NCBI GenBank assembly: GCA_959602875.1
Contig: CAUGVQ010000101.1
Coordinates: 1-7,091 of the forward strand
Reading direction: 5' to 3'
Source of the DNA: an uncultured Collinsella sp.
GTDB taxonomy: Bacteria; Actinomycetota; Coriobacteriia; Coriobacteriales; Coriobacteriaceae
Length of the DNA stretch: 7,091 bases
In this document: piece by piece, positions 5,193 through 7,091 of the stretch
Numbering within the stretch: the stretch's first letter is position 1
How the letters are laid out: each line of letters opens with the position of its first letter
Notes under the pieces: generated by a model
The model's input: only the letters and a program-made list of their open reading frames with translations
Told to the model about the DNA's origin: nothing
Databases searched by the model: none
Translations under genes and position numbers: made by a program

Positions 5193-5972
5193 CTACGCGC
5201 TCACCTCGCCAATAAAGGCGCGCGTGCGCTCGTTTTGGGGATGCTCAAAGACCTGCTCGGGCGTGCCCTCCTCCACGATCACGCCGCCCTCCATAAAGAT
5301 GACGCGGTCGGCAACGTCGCGCGCAAAGCCCATCTCGTGCGTGACCACGACCATGGTCATGCCGCCCTGCGCGAGCTCGCGCATGACGTCGAGCACGCCA
5401 CGCACAAGCTCTGGGTCGAGCGCGGAGGTGGCCTCGTCAAAGAGCATCACGTGCGGCTCCATCGCAAGCGCTCGCGCGATGGCAACGCGCTGCTGCTGGC
5501 CGCCCGAGAGCTCGGAGGGGTAATGGTCGGCGCGGTCGGCCAAGCCCACGCGGTCGAGCTGCTCGCGCGCGATGCGCTCCGCGTCTGCCTTGGAGCGCCC
5601 AAGGACCTTCATCTGAGCGAGCATGACGTTATGCAGGGCGTCTTTGTGCGGGAACAGGTTGAACTGCTGAAAGACCATCCCCATGTGCTCGCGCACCTTG
5701 TTGATGTTGACCTTGGAGCCGGTTATGTCCTGGCCCTCGAAGATGATCTGGCCGGCGGTGGGCTCCTCAAGCAGATTCAGGCAGCGCAAGAGGGTCGACT
5801 TGCCGGAACCGGAGGGACCGAGCACCACCACGACCTCGCCTTTGTGAATATCGAGCGAGATGTCCTTCAGAACCTCGACATCGCCAAAGCTCTTCTTGAG
5901 GTCGCGAATGGAGATGATGACGTCGTCTGCGGGCGCGGGCGCGGCGCAGGCGTCCTGAGTTGCGTTAGGCAT
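5193..5972 (-). CDS. Polar amino-acid ABC transporter ATP-binding protein (GlnQ/HisP type)
   Basis: A 259-residue ATPase that powers amino-acid uptake through the adjacent permease, on the cytoplasmic face. All nucleotide-binding motifs are intact: Walker A GPSGSGKST (52-60), Q-loop Gln102 in VFQQFNLFPH, signature LSGGQQQR (155-162), Walker B VMLFDE (175-180), D-loop SALDPE and switch His212 in VTHEMGFA. The FNLFPHKDALHNV segment and the VFEHPQNERTRAFI end are typical of the polar amino-acid subfamily. About 16 residues of Ala/Pro/Asp-rich N-terminus precede the core. The ATG at 5972-5970 is chosen because GGAGGT lies 5 nt upstream; an in-frame ATG at 5999 lacks such a site. The gene overlaps the permease stop by 8 bp. 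Substrate cannot be told from the ATPase. Confidence 0.95.
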   Translation of the reverse strand: MPNATQDACAAPAPADDVIISIRDLKKSFGDVEVLKDISLDIHKGEVVVVLGPSGSGKSTLLRCLNLLEEPTAGQIIFEGQDITGSKVNINKVREHMGMVFQQFNLFPHKDALHNVMLAQMKVLGRSKADAERIAREQLDRVGLADRADHYPSELSGGQQQRVAIARALAMEPHVMLFDEATSALDPELVRGVLDVMRELAQGGMTMVVVTHEMGFARDVADRVIFMEGGVIVEEGTPEQVFEHPQNERTRAFIGEVSA

Positions 5973-7091
5973 GGGCGACCTCCCCCTTCTCGGCAGCATC
6001 CGCCGCGGCGCGACGACGGCGACGCCCGCCGTGCACGCGGTCCTCCAGATGACGCGTCACCTTGGAAAGCGGCAGCGTAATGATGAGATAGAACACGGCG
6101 GCCACGATGTAAGGCGTGATCGAGCCCGTCGAGGCAACGATGGTGCGCGCGTACATCACGAGCTCCATGACGCCCACGGCCGCGAGCAGCGACGTGTCCT
6201 TGTACAGAACGATAAACTCGCTGGTGAGGTTGGGAATCACGAGGCGGAACATCTGCGGCAGTACCACGTACAGGGTGGTCTGCAGGCTCGTCATACCGAG
6301 CGATCGCGCGGCCTCGGTCTGACCCTTGCTGATGGAGAGGATGCCCGCGCGGTAAATCTCGCACATATACGCACCCGAGTTCATGCACATGACGGTCACG
6401 CCGAGCGGGAAGTTGGGGATGTCGATGCCCGCGAGCGGCAGGCCAAAGAACGCAACGTAAATCTGGAGGAAGAGCGGCGTGCCGCGCACCAGGTTCACGT
6501 AGGTGGTCGCGATACCGCGCACGACGGCGATCTTGGAGAGGCGCATGAGTGCGAGCAGAAGACCAAGCGGAATCGCCAGCGGGAAGGCAACCGCCACCAC
6601 GCCGAGCGACATGAAGAAACCCGTCAGTACCACCGGGAAGCTCGTCACCAGGATGGTGGGGTCAAAGAACAGATGCAGGAAGCGATTCTCGTTCCACGCC
6701 TGCACCCAGGCCTGCTCCTCGAGCCACTGCGAGAGCGCCTCGGGGCCGGAGATGCCCTCGACGGAGATGACGGGGATGTTTGCGATCGTGTGACCGGTGT
6801 TATCGGCATCGCCCGCGAGCGTGTAGCTCGCCGCCACCTGCATCTCGCCACCGGCGACCGGGAAGTACACGCCGTAAATGATGATATTCAGGCGGCCCAT
6901 CTCGGTAAGCGCCGGCTCGAACGTGAGCGTAAGTGAGCGCTCGTCGCTCTCAAGCGTGTACGAGGGATCGACGCGCGTCATGAAGTCGTCGCCCGTAAGG
7001 AGCGTCACAGCGAGGTCGTCGGTCTCGTACGTCGTGCCCTCGGGCATGAAGATTGTGAGCGACTCGACGCCTTCGCCGCCGTCGACCGTCG
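5965..7091 (-). CDS. Amino-acid ABC transporter permease with unusual N-terminal domain (5' end outside window)
   Basis: Membrane subunit of a polar amino-acid importer. The frame is open to the window edge, 14 codons beyond an internal ATG at 7047, so the true start is outside. Numbering from that internal Met, the HisM/GlnP-type membrane domain covers about 132-335. It has hydrophobic segments near 132-168, 190-207, 214-228, 285-300 and 312-328. It also has LVRGTPLFLQIY (186-197), the ATPase-contact EAA loop (YRAGILSISKGQTEAARSLG, 232-251) and KDTSLLAAVG (283-292). The C-terminus is a basic and then charged cytoplasmic tail (RRRRR near 342-346). The first ~110 residues are polar and beta-rich (for example SLTLTFEPALTEMGRLNIII), followed by a Trp-rich stretch before membrane segment 1. 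This does not resemble the solute-binding domain seen in GlnP fusions. The stop overlaps the ATPase start by 8 bp. Confidence 0.92.
   Translation of the reverse strand, partial: TVDGGEGVESLTIFMPEGTTYETDDLAVTLLTGDDFMTRVDPSYTLESDERSLTLTFEPALTEMGRLNIIIYGVYFPVAGGEMQVAASYTLAGDADNTGHTIANIPVISVEGISGPEALSQWLEEQAWVQAWNENRFLHLFFDPTILVTSFPVVLTGFFMSLGVVAVAFPLAIPLGLLLALMRLSKIAVVRGIATTYVNLVRGTPLFLQIYVAFFGLPLAGIDIPNFPLGVTVMCMNSGAYMCEIYRAGILSISKGQTEAARSLGMTSLQTTLYVVLPQMFRLVIPNLTSEFIVLYKDTSLLAAVGVMELVMYARTIVASTGSITPYIVAAVFYLIITLPLSKVTRHLEDRVHGGRRRRRAAADAAEKGEVAHA
5978..5988 (-). promoter_or_regulatory. Ribosome binding site that fixes the ATPase start
   Basis: AAGGGGGAGGT on the minus strand, inside the end of the permease gene, ends 5 nt before the ATG at 5972. 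It favours this start over the in-frame ATG at 5999 and supports coupled translation with the permease. Confidence 0.8.

Noticed and set aside
5973..5999. Earlier ATG (5999) for the ABC ATPase
   Set aside because: It would place the start before the GGAGGT site that is correctly spaced for the ATG at 5972, and would add only a basic nonconserved stretch.
5235..6936. Long plus-strand frames antisense to the ATPase and permease
   Set aside because: They mirror genes with full ABC ATPase and permease motifs and show no family resemblance.

Overview
The window is GC-rich bacterial chromosome with every recognisable gene on the minus strand. Read in the direction of transcription (high to low coordinates) it holds the end of an amino-acid ABC transporter (permease, then ATPase), a 227-bp intergenic region, and most of a histidine biosynthesis operon in the order hisD-hisC-hisB-hisH-hisA-hisF. 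The hisD-C-B-H-A-F order, the high GC and the tight overlaps fit an actinobacterium. From general sequence character I would guess the Coriobacteriia (Collinsella/Olsenella-like), but nothing in the window proves a genus.

Transporter region (about 5193-7091). A HisM-type permease enters from the right edge with its N-terminus outside the window. It overlaps the ATPase gene by 8 bp, so the two are probably translationally coupled. The visible part of the permease carries about 130 residues of beta-rich, probably extracytoplasmic sequence in front of the membrane domain. That sequence does not look like the usual type-3 solute-binding domain. No solute-binding protein gene is visible; it may lie upstream.

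Intergenic region (4966-5192). Next to the ATPase stop it is GC-rich and rich in short palindromes. Nearer hisD it has an AT-richer stretch that could hold a promoter, then a perfect 12-bp-stem hairpin, then a 10-bp palindrome, then the hisD ribosome binding site. I see no His-codon-rich leader peptide and no T-box consensus.

Histidine operon (1-4965). hisD, hisC, hisB, hisH and hisA are complete and hisF is cut at its 15th codon by the left edge. The encoded enzymes cover IGP synthase (HisH with HisF), the HisA isomerase, HisB dehydratase, HisC aminotransferase and HisD dehydrogenase. hisG, hisI/hisE and a histidinol-phosphatase are not in the window. Most junctions are overlaps (ATGA for C/B and H/A, 7 bp for A/F) or a 3-bp gap (D/C). 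The exception is hisB-hisH, where 121 bp contain a 34-bp tandem repeat that looks like a genome-dispersed element.

Four of the five complete His enzymes keep their catalytic residues but are longer than usual: a HisD C-terminal tail, a HisB N-terminal extension, a HisH internal insertion and a HisA C-terminal tail. The most unusual items are the permease N-terminal domain, the tandem repeat inside the operon and the hairpin upstream of hisD. I see no new defence or mobile system.
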